Part shown: in pieces, positions 17,673 through 26,560 of the stretch
How positions within the stretch are numbered: position 1 is the first letter of the stretch
Layout: each line of letters starts with the position of its first letter
Assembly: GCF_013204795.1 (NCBI RefSeq)
Contig: NZ_JABMKW010000008.1
Coordinates: forward strand, 682,001-746,000
Direction: 5' to 3'
DNA: 64,000 bases
From: Pedobacter panaciterrae
GTDB taxonomy: Bacteria > Bacteroidota > Bacteroidia > Sphingobacteriales > Sphingobacteriaceae
Position numbers and translations under genes: made by a program
The notes under the pieces: model-generated
What the model was told of the DNA's origin: nothing
Database searches by the model: none
The model's input: the letters and a program-made list of their open reading frames with translations, nothing else

Positions 17673-20630
17673 TCAGGCGTCACTTGCTAAACCTCCTTTA
17701 TCTGTGCGCCTAGGCAGGGAAAAATAAAACGTACTTCCATTTCCGGCCTCGCTTTCCACCCATAATTTACCCTGATGGCGGCTGATCATTTCATGTGAAA
17801 GGTATAAACCTATTCCCAGTCCTGATATGTTGGCTATGGCCTCGTCAATCCTGTAAAAACGCGTAAAAATATGTTTTGCCTTTTCTGGCGCTATTCCCAT
17901 TCCGAAATCCCTGACACTGACTATTAGATTTTCCTCGGCCTCACACAGTTCAACTTCGACCAGGCTAGCTTCGGGAGAATACTTTATAGCATTTGAGAGC
18001 AGATTCAGCACCACTTGCTCAATCCTCTGAGCATCGCCGGAAATAATGGAATGGTTGAGTTTGGTACGGAAAGTAATTGTATGGTTGTCAGCGCCATACT
18101 GGATCAACTCTATGGCTTCGTTGATAACCTCCTTGAGGTCAAAGGCTGCAATAGTCAATTTCAACTGGCCGGCCTCTATTTTTGAAACATCAAGAAGATC
18201 GTTGACCAGTGAGGTGAGCTTGGAAACCTGTAGCGACGCTTTACCCAGGAATTTTTGATGCTGACTGTCTTTTAGCAGTCGTCCCAGAATTTGCAAGTAT
18301 CCGCTGATGCTTGCCAGAGGTGTTTTGAGCTCGTGACTGGCTAACCCGATAAATTCATCTTTTTTGTCATTTAAGGCTTTCACCTGTTCAAAAAGCTTGG
18401 CATTATCCAGGCTGATTGCTGCCTGAGCAGCAATCGACGACACCAATATCTCATGCTCCTCTGTAAATTTTCCGGGCTGGGGATGTCCGAAGAACAGCCC
18501 GCCGATCACCTGGCCTGAGCGGGAAACCACTGGAACGGCAAGATAGCTCACCACTGGCAGGTGGCCTTTTGGCATGCCAAAATGTGGGGCATTTTGTCCG
18601 TAGCGTGAGTCCTTGGTAATGTCATCGGATCTGAGCACCGACTGGCCTGAAAACGTCGGATGGAAGACAGCCGTATTTCGTGGCATACCAAATTTTTCAA
18701 AGGCTTCCCGTGGAGCACCTGATAAGGTGAAAAGCATGTAGGATTCTCCCTGTTCGTCGGTCTTATTATAAAAGAAGGCACCGAATTTTGCACCGGTCAG
18801 GTTCGTGGTCGCGTCAGTAACCTTTTGTAAAATTTTATTCAGGTCAAGTTCTGCAGAGATGGTACCCATGATCATGTTCATGATCTCCAGGCGCTCTGTA
18901 TATTTTTTTGCTGTTTGCTCGGCGGCAAGTTTAGCGCTGATGTCCCGTCCAATTTTGGATGCACCTATAATTTTACCATTGTCGTCAATAACCGGTGATA
19001 TGGTAAGTGAAAGCTGTAGTTCCTGCCCGTTTTTGCCCACCCGGATGGTGTCGAAATGATCTACCTTTTTGCCGTTTCGGATTTGAGAGATAATGTAATC
19101 TTCTTCGGACAACCTATCTCGGGGGATAATCATAGAAATATGACGACCAACCGCTTCCTGTTCCCGATAGCCAAAAGTCCGCTCTGCAGCCGGGTTCCAG
19201 CTGGTAATGATCCCGTCGAGCGTTTTGCTGATAATAATGTCGTCGGATGAGTTGACTATAGCTGCCAGTCGGGCCTGTTTCTCAGCAAGCTCGGCTAGGC
19301 GCAATTCATTTTCCTTTTGGACACTAATGTCCAAAACCATTCCGATAAAGCGAATGGGTAACTGGCCGGCAAAATAGACTTTACCCTTTGCCCGTACCCA
19401 GCGAGTCTTACCATCCTCGGCCCCGATGGTGCGGTATTCAATATCGTAGTCTTTATCACCGGTGCTGCTTGCAAACAGACTGTCAATGATAGTTGCTGCC
19501 CTTTGACGATCTTCCGGATGAAGTCCGCCTAGAAAGTCCTTTTCGTAAGTGACCACATCCTTATGGCTGATACCGAAAAGCGTCCGGCACCTGTTATCCC
19601 ATTCCATTGTTCCTTTTAAAAGATCCATATCGAACGTGCCCAATTGAGCGGCCTCCTTAGATAACTGAATTTGTTCATAGGTCTTTTGAAGTTCAAGGCG
19701 CGAGAGTACCTGCTCAGAAACATCTACAGAAATTGCCAGCACACCCTCGATACTGCCATTAGTGTCTCTGTAGGCCTGATAAACGAAGTTTTGATAAACG
19801 ATCTCGGGCTTGCCATGTCTGATGAGAGATACGGGTTGCTCGTTGGCGAAATATGTCTTTCCGGTATGATATACATTTGACATTACCGATTCCAGGCCTT
19901 GTTCCCTCGCATCGGGGAGGGCATCAAACACGGGCTTATTCTCCACTTCCTCTAATGGCTTGCCCCAGATCTCCACCATTGGGGTATTGACCAGCTCAAC
20001 AATGAAGTCAGGTCCTTTCAACAGGCACATAGCCACTGGTGCTTGCATGATCATATTCCGGAAGTTCTGCTCGCTGTATTCCATCTGCTTTTTTGCAAGG
20101 AACAAATCGGTTACATCCGCTGCAGTATTCATAATCCCATAAACGCTTCCGGATTTATTCAGCAAAGGAGTAAAGCTATAATTGAAATAGAACTCTGTGA
20201 GCTTACCGTCAACTACAATGTTTACCTGTTGGTTCCTGATGTGGAAGGGAATACCGCTATCGTACACGGCATGCAATTGCGCGTAGATGTTCTGTTCCTC
20301 CAATTCAGGTAACAATTCGGAATAGGTTTTGCCAATTACATTATCGCCTTTGCCCCATACCTGGATAACCGCCTTATTTGCCTGCGCAATCCGCATTTCC
20401 CTGCCAATGTACACTGCTATGGGAAATGGCGCGCTTTCTACCATTGCATTGATTTGCCGTTCCCGGTCAGAGATGACCTCCAGTGATGCCTCCAGCTGAC
20501 CCTGCATGGCGATCAGTTCTTCATTGCTGGCTTGTAACTCCTCGTTGGAGGCTGTCAATTCTTCATTCAGGCTCTGTATGGCATCGGTGTCAACCCGAGC
20601 GCGGGAATCTTTGTTTTCTTCAGGTGGCAT
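17673..20630 (-). CDS. Multi-PAS/GAF sensor histidine kinase
   Basis: This 985-residue protein has no membrane segment. Order: a repetitive Glu/Asn coiled-coil start (residues 18-55), PAS domains at about 57-175, 180-310, 318-435 and 450-570, a GAF domain at about 590-745, HisKA with His766 in ASHELKTPL, and a HATPase with N box NLLSNAIKYS and glycine boxes DFGMG and GLGIGLYL. It is a cytoplasmic sensor of redox, light or small ligands. Its start ATG overlaps the stop of the upstream response-regulator gene by one base (TGATG), so they form a coupled pair. It has no receiver domain of its own. The ligand cannot be inferred. Confidence 0.9.
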   Translation of the reverse strand: MPPEENKDSRARVDTDAIQSLNEELTASNEELQASNEELIAMQGQLEASLEVISDRERQINAMVESAPFPIAVYIGREMRIAQANKAVIQVWGKGDNVIGKTYSELLPELEEQNIYAQLHAVYDSGIPFHIRNQQVNIVVDGKLTEFYFNYSFTPLLNKSGSVYGIMNTAADVTDLFLAKKQMEYSEQNFRNMIMQAPVAMCLLKGPDFIVELVNTPMVEIWGKPLEEVENKPVFDALPDAREQGLESVMSNVYHTGKTYFANEQPVSLIRHGKPEIVYQNFVYQAYRDTNGSIEGVLAISVDVSEQVLSRLELQKTYEQIQLSKEAAQLGTFDMDLLKGTMEWDNRCRTLFGISHKDVVTYEKDFLGGLHPEDRQRAATIIDSLFASSTGDKDYDIEYRTIGAEDGKTRWVRAKGKVYFAGQLPIRFIGMVLDISVQKENELRLAELAEKQARLAAIVNSSDDIIISKTLDGIITSWNPAAERTFGYREQEAVGRHISMIIPRDRLSEEDYIISQIRNGKKVDHFDTIRVGKNGQELQLSLTISPVIDDNGKIIGASKIGRDISAKLAAEQTAKKYTERLEIMNMIMGTISAELDLNKILQKVTDATTNLTGAKFGAFFYNKTDEQGESYMLFTLSGAPREAFEKFGMPRNTAVFHPTFSGQSVLRSDDITKDSRYGQNAPHFGMPKGHLPVVSYLAVPVVSRSGQVIGGLFFGHPQPGKFTEEHEILVSSIAAQAAISLDNAKLFEQVKALNDKKDEFIGLASHELKTPLASISGYLQILGRLLKDSQHQKFLGKASLQVSKLTSLVNDLLDVSKIEAGQLKLTIAAFDLKEVINEAIELIQYGADNHTITFRTKLNHSIISGDAQRIEQVVLNLLSNAIKYSPEASLVEVELCEAEENLIVSVRDFGMGIAPEKAKHIFTRFYRIDEAIANISGLGIGLYLSHEMISRHQGKLWVESEAGNGSTFYFSLPRRTDKGGLASDA

Positions 20631-21007
20631 CAGGCTCTAGGTTTGTTAATTAGCAGAATGGCTAAATCATTAAGTACATCAAAATCAAATGGCTTTTCGG
20701 TATAGGCATCGGCGCCTGCTTTGATAGCTAATTCTTTGACGTCATTATTTGCAGATACGAAAATCACCGGGATCTCCTTCAGAATGGAGTCATTCTTAAT
20801 CATTTGCGTCGCTATTATTCCTCCCTGCGGAGGTATCCAATTATCCATGAGTATCAGACGAGGCATGATCTCCTTTGTTTTCCTGATTAAATCATTACAG
20901 TTCTCAAAAGCATACACTTCCCATCCGCTGTCTTCAAAAAGAAAACGGAATATACCCAGGAGATCATCATCGTCATCAAAAATGACTATTTTATTAACAG
21001 CTGGCAT
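20630..21007 (-). CDS. Single-domain response regulator
   Basis: This 125-residue protein consists only of a receiver domain. The acidic pocket DDDDD is at 11-15, the phosphoacceptor is Asp55 in LILMDNW, and the conserved Lys is Lys105 in TEKPF. There is no output domain, so it works as a phosphorelay element or by protein contact. It is the first gene of a two-gene operon, with the large sensor kinase starting on its stop codon. The likely cycle is phosphate exchange with that kinase, by inference from position. Confidence 0.9.
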   Translation of the reverse strand: MPAVNKIVIFDDDDDLLGIFRFLFEDSGWEVYAFENCNDLIRKTKEIMPRLILMDNWIPPQGGIIATQMIKNDSILKEIPVIFVSANNDVKELAIKAGADAYTEKPFDFDVLNDLAILLINKPRA

Positions 21008-21230
21008 TTTCTAAATATAGCAATTATTGCTTTTTTGATATTTAAATTTTACTTTATTTTTAACGTGATCGCTCCTAAGCTGGGGATTTTTCCATATGTG
21101 GCCACCTCTTTGGTGGAAACCTGCCTTATATTACGGCCCCAGTTGAGCGATAGATTTCGCTAAAAAGTCACCCAGCTCGTTTTATGCATTTTTTAGCGTC
21201 AGGAGAAGCGCTGTTGGATCAGGCATAGAT

Positions 21231-21276
21231 TCCGTTTCACCACCACAAGGGGCAGAACTACTATCTGTGAAATATA
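21231..21276 (+). repeat. Third copy of the short dispersed repeat
   Basis: CACCACAA-GGGGCAGAACTACTATCTGTGAAATATA is close to 103-137 near the integrase remnant and more distantly to 4815-4870. It lies alone in the intergenic region upstream of the iron-permease gene. Confidence 0.55.
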
Positions 21277-21459
21277 TGTAAAATTCATTAGCGTGGAGGA
21301 TATAAGTACGGCAACCTGAAAAAATTGTTTTTTTTCAAAAACTAAATCAGTAAAATTCGGTTGATAGCAAACAGAGAAAGATCGAGCGATAGAAAGTAAA
21401 GTTTGGTATGATGGTCATACTCACATATCAGTCTTTTTAATTAGTTAATCGTTATTTTT

Positions 21460-21927
21460 ATGAAAAGAAAACATGAAAGCAAACAGAGCTTTTTTGAAAA
21501 GCTAGCCACCAAAGTAACTAAGGCTACAGGTAGTACTCCGGTTATTTTGGCTGCGTTTTTAATTGTAGTGGTTTGGGGAATCAGCGGACCAATCTTTGAT
21601 TATTCGGAGACCTGGCAGCTGGTCATCAATACCGGAACCACTATCATTACTTTCTTAATGGTCTTTCTGATTCAGAAAACCCAAAACAAGGACTCCCTGG
21701 CCATACAAATCAAGCTTAACGAACTTGTAGCTGCCCATGAGCTGACGAGTAATCATATGATTGATGTGGAGGATTTGTCGGAAGAGGAGCTGGAGGTTAT
21801 CGAAAAATATTATGCAAAGCTGGCCGACCTGGCCAAACAGGAAAAGAATATCAAACAAGCTTATTCCCTTACTCAGGCACAGCTAAGACATGACAGCAAA
21901 ATAAAAAAGCCAGGAAAAAGCACCTAG
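21460..21927 (+). CDS. Low-affinity iron permease family protein
   Basis: This 155-residue protein has a short charged N-terminus, two membrane helices (~26-44 and ~53-72) and a Gln/Asn-rich cytoplasmic helix. The segment FDYSETWQLVINTGTTIITF with FLIQKTQN is diagnostic of Pfam Iron_permease (PF04120, named after fungal Fet4-like proteins). In bacteria the transport role is unproven, so the name is by family only. The gene is monocistronic and may belong to the stress group, because such genes often sit near small stress proteins in Bacteroidota. Confidence 0.8.
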   Translation: MKRKHESKQSFFEKLATKVTKATGSTPVILAAFLIVVVWGISGPIFDYSETWQLVINTGTTIITFLMVFLIQKTQNKDSLAIQIKLNELVAAHELTSNHMIDVEDLSEEELEVIEKYYAKLADLAKQEKNIKQAYSLTQAQLRHDSKIKKPGKST

Positions 21928-22079
21928 CAGGTAAATGTTCCCGGTAGTCAGCAGGAGTATTGCCTGGGCGACGGGTAGCCTTAGGAAAAAATATTAGCTA
22001 GTTACAATAAAAAAGTTAAACGAATGGGCTTGGAAATGGTTATGAACTATAAAGAAGATAAGACTCAATTAAAAAGATT

Positions 22080-22301
22080 ATGAAGCTGAAGAAATTGATA
22101 GCAACCACACTAAACTGCAAATCTGATCATAGCACATAGATTGCCATTGCAGTAATCGCCGGGGTTACGGTCGGAGCGGTAATTTCCTTACTTTTTACGC
22201 CAGATCGAGGTAGCGAAACGCGAAGAGGTATTACAGGTAAAGCGCTGGCACTGGGAACCTCGCTTAAAGGACTATTTGCTCCATCAAAAACAATAACATG
22301 A
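22080..22301 (+). pseudogene. YtxH-domain protein with in-frame nonsense codon
   Basis: From the ATG at 22080 the frame reads MKLKKLIATTLNCKSDHST, then TAG, then IAIAVIAGVTVGAVISLLFT with PDRGSETRRG, ending at 22299-22301. The hydrophobic Gly/Ala helix followed by TP..G...R is the YtxH signature of small stress-linked membrane-anchored proteins. The single TAG (about codon 20) is in frame and interrupts it before the helix. Confidence 0.65.
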
Positions 22302-22576
22302 CAGAAGACCCGTATAAAGCGGAGCCTCCATATGGGAGCCTAACATCGAAGCAGGTCAGAGGAGGAAAATATGGGTTATGTTAAAACGCCCACGACTCCC
22401 ATTGGGCCAGCAGGACGCTCAGAGTGGTCTCATACAGATATAGGTTGTCACTTTTCGAACTTGTAATAGTAAGACGACTTAGAAGGTAATTTGTCAGATT
22501 TTTTAAGGCGGATGTACGAGCCTGGATAAAACAAAAGAATAGACTACAGAGGATTAAGTCGATATGATTTAAATTC

Positions 22577-22690
22577 TTGATTATGGCTATTATTTCAAGT
22601 CTGAATGTCAAGACTAAAACCGATGCTGTTGATGCAAGAATCCTAAGTCAATTTGGGGTAGAGGGAGCTCACAAACTGTGGATACCTCCT
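22577..22690 (+). mobile_element. IS110-family transposase fragment
   Basis: SSLNVKTKTDAVDARILSQF contains the TD.VDAR segment of the DEDD RuvC-like catalytic domain of IS110/IS1111 transposases, followed by LW.PP. Only about 38 codons remain; no terminal sequences, start or second domain are visible. IS110 elements do not usually leave terminal repeats, so the element's ends cannot be defined. Confidence 0.6.
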
Positions 22691-22916
22691 CCTGCTGGAT
22701 TGTTTATAGAGCAGGCGACTGGTTTTGCTGGGACTGGGGTGAAGATACAGAATAGTATGATTAAAGGAAATGGACCCTTTATATGTAGTTGATGGAATGC
22801 CATTTTCTTCTCAATTGCTAACTCTGAGTAATCTAATTTTAGGAACCTCAGGGGCATTAAGTTATGGGAATCCATTAAGTTTCATTAATTCCTCAGATAT
22901 AGAAAGCCTATTTTAA
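22691..22916 (+). pseudogene. SusC/RagA-type TonB receptor plug fragment
   Basis: One frame gives GTGVKIQNSM, then another begins at DPLYVVDGMPFSSQLLTL and ends with SFINSSDIESLF and TAA. PLYVVDG followed by NP.....DIES is the conserved plug-domain core of SusC-like receptors. Both the upstream part and the beta-barrel are absent. It abuts the IS110 fragment, so the junction is rearranged debris. Confidence 0.6.
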
Positions 22917-23029
22917 CCACTGCTAACGTTAGTATTGACAAGGAACACAAGTTTGAAAAAGTTAAAGATCTATATAGTAGGACAAGACAAATTGTTTCTC
23001 CAATATTAGTATAGGGATTAGCTGCCGGA

Positions 23030-23170
23030 TAGGTATTTCCTGGTAGGGAAATTTTGCAACGATAGCCTTCAATACAGTAATCAGATTTTTTTTTCTGGCC
23101 TCAAAAACTAGCAGTTCAAATTCACCTTTTTTATAGCCAAAGCCATCTCCCGCGTCGATGTAGATTTGCC
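23030..23170 (-). pseudogene. Possible glycosidase C-terminal fragment (GH31-like)
   Basis: On the minus strand the frame reads QIYIDAGDGFGYKKGEFELL followed by a charged tail and IVAKFPYQEIP. The Y-D-x-G-D-G-x-x-Y-x-K-G-E pattern recalls the C-terminal beta domain of GH31 alpha-glucosidases. Only about 47 codons exist and no catalytic part is present. The assignment is tentative. Confidence 0.3.
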
Positions 23171-23288
23171 CTTTTGCTCAAGTCTAGTAAAGGAAGCCTT
23201 TGCCAGGCGTCTTTTTATTTATCCATTAACAAGGAGGTTTTTTTGCATAGCTGTAATTATATTAATAAATTACCTAAACATCCCAATA

Positions 23289-25292
23289 ATGCAAGACTTA
23301 ATGAATAGTAAACCGACAAGTATTTCACGTAAAGAATTAGCAAAAACACAAAAAATACTGGAAGTTAGCCCGATGGGTGCTTTTCAGGCTGATACAGCAG
23401 GTAATTGCTTGTTTCTGAACCATCAATGGGAAAATATATCGGGACTAGGTGTTGAACAGTCACTTGGCAAAGGTTGGATGAGGATCGTTTACGAGGAAGA
23501 TATCGTTCATATCATCAATCTGATTCAGAACGTAATGGCAGAAGGGAAGGAAATATTCGATTTTGTTTATCGGATTCATCATCCCGCTAAAGGAATCCGT
23601 TGGCTAAAGGTGAATGCAAAGTTTATTTTTGATGACCATGGGGTTGTTTCTTATTATATTGGTTTTTTAGAAGACATCACTGATCGCACCCTTAGCGAAC
23701 TGGCGTTTCAAGAAATAAAAACGAGCCTGGAACGCAGCAACCTGATTCTGGATGTGAGCCAGGAACTGAGTACAACAGGTGGCTGGGAATTTAATTTACT
23801 GACAGGAGAGGTGTTCTGGACAAAGCAGGTCTATGAAATCAATGGCGTTAATGCGCAGGATTTTGTTCCTACGTTTGAAGCTGTACTTTCGCTTTACGAA
23901 GAAGGTTATGCCCAGATGATGGAAGCAAAGGTAAAAGATGCGATTGAAAAGCAAATACCATATGATTTTGAACTCAGGCTATGCACCCCTGCTGGCGTAA
24001 GAAAATGGGTTAGGGCCGTTGGCATACCCATTGTAGCAGACAATAAGGTGGTGGTGCTGAGAGGAGCCATTACGGATATTACCCAAAAGAAGGAAATTGA
24101 ACTGGAACTGCTGCGCGCAAGGGATATTGCTGAACATTCAGCAAAGGTAAAAACAGATTTTCTTTCGGTAATGAGCCATGAGATCCGCACTCCTTTAAAT
24201 GGAATTATCGGGATTGCCAATTTGCTAAAACTTAAGCATACGATGGATCAGGAAGAGTATGTGCGTAGCCTGATCTTTTCTGCCGACCACTTGTTACAGC
24301 TCATTAACGATATCCTGGACCTTACCAAAATAGAAAGTGATAAACTGGAACTGGTGTTGGCAGAAGTGAATATTTTTGAACTGGTAAGGAATATCAAAAA
24401 TCAGTTTAAGTCGCTGGCCGAGGCTAAAGGGATCATGGTGAAGAGCTTTATTGACGATGATATTCCTCAAAGACTAATTGCAGATCCGGTGAGACTAGGA
24501 CAAATATTGAACAATCTGGTAAGCAATGCCATTAAATTTACGGAAAGGGGAGAGGTAACTATTACTTTACGCCTTAGTGCATTGACAGACAGTAAAGCCA
24601 AGGTATACTTTTCTGTAAAGGATACGGGAATCGGTATTCCTGAAGAATTACATGAAACCGTTTTTGAAAGTTTTAAGCAAGTACAACAGTCCGCTCACCG
24701 TAAACATACAGGAACAGGTTTAGGTTTGGCTATTACTCAGAAATTGGTGGAACTTCACGAAGGACGTATATTGCTTAAAAGTACAGCGAACGAAGGGGCG
24801 GAATTTTATTTTGAACTGAATTTTGACTTGGCTACCGACAAAAATTCACCAGGGGCTTTCAGGCCAGGGCCTGAAATTACGGTATACGAAGGCAGATTAA
24901 ATGGCTTACGCATTTTATTTGTAGAAGACAACCCTATTAATGTGATGGTGGCCAAAAAACAGCTGGAATACTTCGGCTGTACACCAGACTGCGCTTATAG
25001 TGGAAAAGAAGCTCTTGCGTTGCTGACAGCTAACAACTATGATGTAGCTCTGCTGGACCTCCATATGCCTGAAATTGACGGTTACGCTTTGGCGGATCTT
25101 ATACAGCAGCAGTACCCGGGAATACATATCGTTATTTTTACTGCCGATATTATGACCGAGGTCAAATTGAAACTCGCTAAAATGCATATTTTCGACATTC
25201 TGAATAAACCTTTTTCGCCCGAAAGAATGTTTGAAGTGTTATACAACGTAGCTGGGAGTCGAGGTATTATAAATGGAGGAGGACTAGGATGA
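23289..25292 (+). CDS. Hybrid histidine kinase, PAS-PAS-HisKA-HATPase-REC
   Basis: I place the start at the ATG at 23289; a longer frame from 23166 adds 41 residues that resemble translated upstream DNA. From 23289 the protein has 667 residues. Two PAS domains (~20-140 and ~155-275), HisKA with His297 in VMSHEIRTPLNG, a HATPase (~345-505) and a C-terminal receiver with Asp590 in ALLDLHMPEIDG are present. No membrane helix is seen, so sensing is cytoplasmic. No separate regulator or histidine phosphotransfer gene is adjacent, so the relay partner is unknown. Confidence 0.88.
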   Translation: MQDLMNSKPTSISRKELAKTQKILEVSPMGAFQADTAGNCLFLNHQWENISGLGVEQSLGKGWMRIVYEEDIVHIINLIQNVMAEGKEIFDFVYRIHHPAKGIRWLKVNAKFIFDDHGVVSYYIGFLEDITDRTLSELAFQEIKTSLERSNLILDVSQELSTTGGWEFNLLTGEVFWTKQVYEINGVNAQDFVPTFEAVLSLYEEGYAQMMEAKVKDAIEKQIPYDFELRLCTPAGVRKWVRAVGIPIVADNKVVVLRGAITDITQKKEIELELLRARDIAEHSAKVKTDFLSVMSHEIRTPLNGIIGIANLLKLKHTMDQEEYVRSLIFSADHLLQLINDILDLTKIESDKLELVLAEVNIFELVRNIKNQFKSLAEAKGIMVKSFIDDDIPQRLIADPVRLGQILNNLVSNAIKFTERGEVTITLRLSALTDSKAKVYFSVKDTGIGIPEELHETVFESFKQVQQSAHRKHTGTGLGLAITQKLVELHEGRILLKSTANEGAEFYFELNFDLATDKNSPGAFRPGPEITVYEGRLNGLRILFVEDNPINVMVAKKQLEYFGCTPDCAYSGKEALALLTANNYDVALLDLHMPEIDGYALADLIQQQYPGIHIVIFTADIMTEVKLKLAKMHIFDILNKPFSPERMFEVLYNVAGSRGIINGGGLG

Positions 25293-25433
25293 TTATTCCT
25301 TGTTTTTCGAACCTAATCTGACAATTGATAGATTATAATATTAGGTCATAGGGAAAAAAATACCCAATGTACATTAAACCTTCTTATAAGTCGTATAATT
25401 AATCACCCCATCGAAAAGTTTATTTTCAATATT

Positions 25434-25796
25434 TTAAATTTTTGTTTCAATCGTCGCAAGTTTTGTCGCTAGAATTTTATGCCTTTGATCCCTTACCTCA
25501 AGGGTAGTCTTTGCTAAGTCAGTAACCCTTTCTATCAGCTTGTCAGGAAATTCTGAAGTGAAGCGGATGTATTTCAGTAATTCCTGAATTTTTTGATGAA
25601 CAGATGCTCCTGAAATATTGATATTACAATGCTTAATGCAGCGGCAGTACATATACTATTTATTTTTACCCCTGCTCCAACCAGCTGTCATATTGGTGCT
25701 GCAACAAGGACTTTGTAAAATGCCCTTCAAAGGAAATTCTTCCTTAGGTTTGGAATTCATGGATCTTTTACCGTTCCCGCTTTTCGAATAATCCTT
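25434..25796 (-). pseudogene. Serine site-specific recombinase C-terminal remnant
   Basis: On the minus strand the frame runs NSKPKEEFPLKGILQSPCCS, then TAG at 25656-25658, then YMYCRCIKHCNINISG and a long helix with KTTLEVRDQRHKILATKL. This matches the zinc-ribbon and coiled-coil end of large serine recombinases, where the ribbon normally reads CP.C.........YYYC...C. The catalytic resolvase domain is missing and the ribbon is interrupted by the nonsense codon. It lies just upstream of the RiPP locus and may mark how that locus arrived. Confidence 0.55.
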
Positions 25797-25990
25797 TACG
25801 AGTGTGAACTACTTTTTAGATACTTTATAAAACGAATATTTATAAAGAGCCTACGGAAATAGATTTAAAGCTATCAAATATCAGTTCTTCCTTGCATCAA
25901 TTGCAGTATACACCGAATTTGCCTTCGACAAAAGCCTATGCGCCAGGGTAAGTTGGCGAATTATCTATCAAAATTTAAATTATAACCATT

Positions 25991-26185
25991 ATGAAAATCA
26001 ACCAATTGTTCGAAAAACGAATTGAACTGAAAAATTGCCAAATCAATGGTGGTCGGTTAGCTGCCACCCAAAAAACCACTTCAACCAGTACCTGTGTTCA
26101 GGGCTGTTCAGACACCAGATACACGGTTAAAGACGACAACAAGACTACGATTCAGGTTTGTACCGACTATAACTGTCCGGATTAA
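25991..26185 (+). CDS. RiPP precursor peptide 1 (GG leader)
   Basis: This 64-residue precursor has a leader at residues 1-21, FEKRIELKNCQINGG at its end, which carries the double-Gly cleavage site for a C39 peptidase. The predicted core is residues 22-64: Thr-rich (TTSTSTCVQGC), then DTRYTVKDDNKTT and a final CTDYNC. Abundant Thr near Asp fits ATP-grasp macrolactone or macrolactam formation between Thr/Ser/Lys side chains and Asp/Glu, as in graspetides; which residues are used is unknown. It is the first gene of the cluster. Four Cys in the core (C-x3-C and C-x4-C) are extra chemistry to explain. Confidence 0.85.
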   Translation: MKINQLFEKRIELKNCQINGGRLAATQKTTSTSTCVQGCSDTRYTVKDDNKTTIQVCTDYNCPD

Positions 26186-26260
26186 CACCAGCTCTTACGC
26201 AGCAATAACCATAATCTGGAAAAATTAATCTAATTATTTTAATAAGCAAATTTCAAAAAA

Positions 26261-26470
26261 ATGAAAATTAATAAAGGTTTATTCGAGAAAAAGATCGACT
26301 TAAAAAGCTGTCAGATCAACGGAGGCAAAATGGCCTTTGGTACAATGAGCGATTGTCAGGTACGAACCGGTACAACCAGTTGCCCAGATACACATTATAC
26401 GTATTATAATGATGATGGAAGCATCAGAAGCACCAGGACGGTTTACAATCTTTCAAATTCTATTGATTAA
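26261..26470 (+). CDS. RiPP precursor peptide 2 (GG leader)
   Basis: This 69-residue precursor has a leader nearly identical in plan to peptide 1, ending FEKKIDLKSCQINGG at residue 22. The core of 47 residues shares C-x-DT-x-YT with peptide 1 (CPDTHYT versus CSDTRYT) but has only two Cys and ends in SNSID. Strong leader conservation and a diverged core is the usual sign that both are substrates of the same maturases. It is followed within 13 nt by a hairpin that may set its transcript level. Confidence 0.85.
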   Translation: MKINKGLFEKKIDLKSCQINGGKMAFGTMSDCQVRTGTTSCPDTHYTYYNDDGSIRSTRTVYNLSNSID

Positions 26471-26482
26471 GAATTGAAAAAT

Positions 26483-26509
26483 AAAAATGGAGGTACATCC
26501 TCCATTTTT
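26483..26509 (+). terminator. Intrinsic terminator after the precursor genes
   Basis: AAAAATGGAGG and CCTCCATTTTT are perfect 11-bp arms around the loop TACAT, with the T-run forming the end of the second arm. It sits between precursor 2 and gwsG. A leaky terminator here would give far more precursor than enzyme mRNA, a common design in peptide operons. Confidence 0.8.
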
Positions 26510-26560
26510 AACGGTAGTAAGGCAAAACTAATTTTAAACCAGTTTACAACATATAAGTAT

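Noticed and set aside
23166..23288. 41-residue N-terminal extension of the hybrid kinase
   Set aside because: It overlaps the glycosidase fragment region on the other strand and is not PAS-like; the ATG at 23289 fits better.
26474..26560. N-terminal extension of the ATP-grasp gene
   Set aside because: It starts with TTG and reads through the terminator hairpin; the ATG at 26561 begins a normal ATP-grasp protein.
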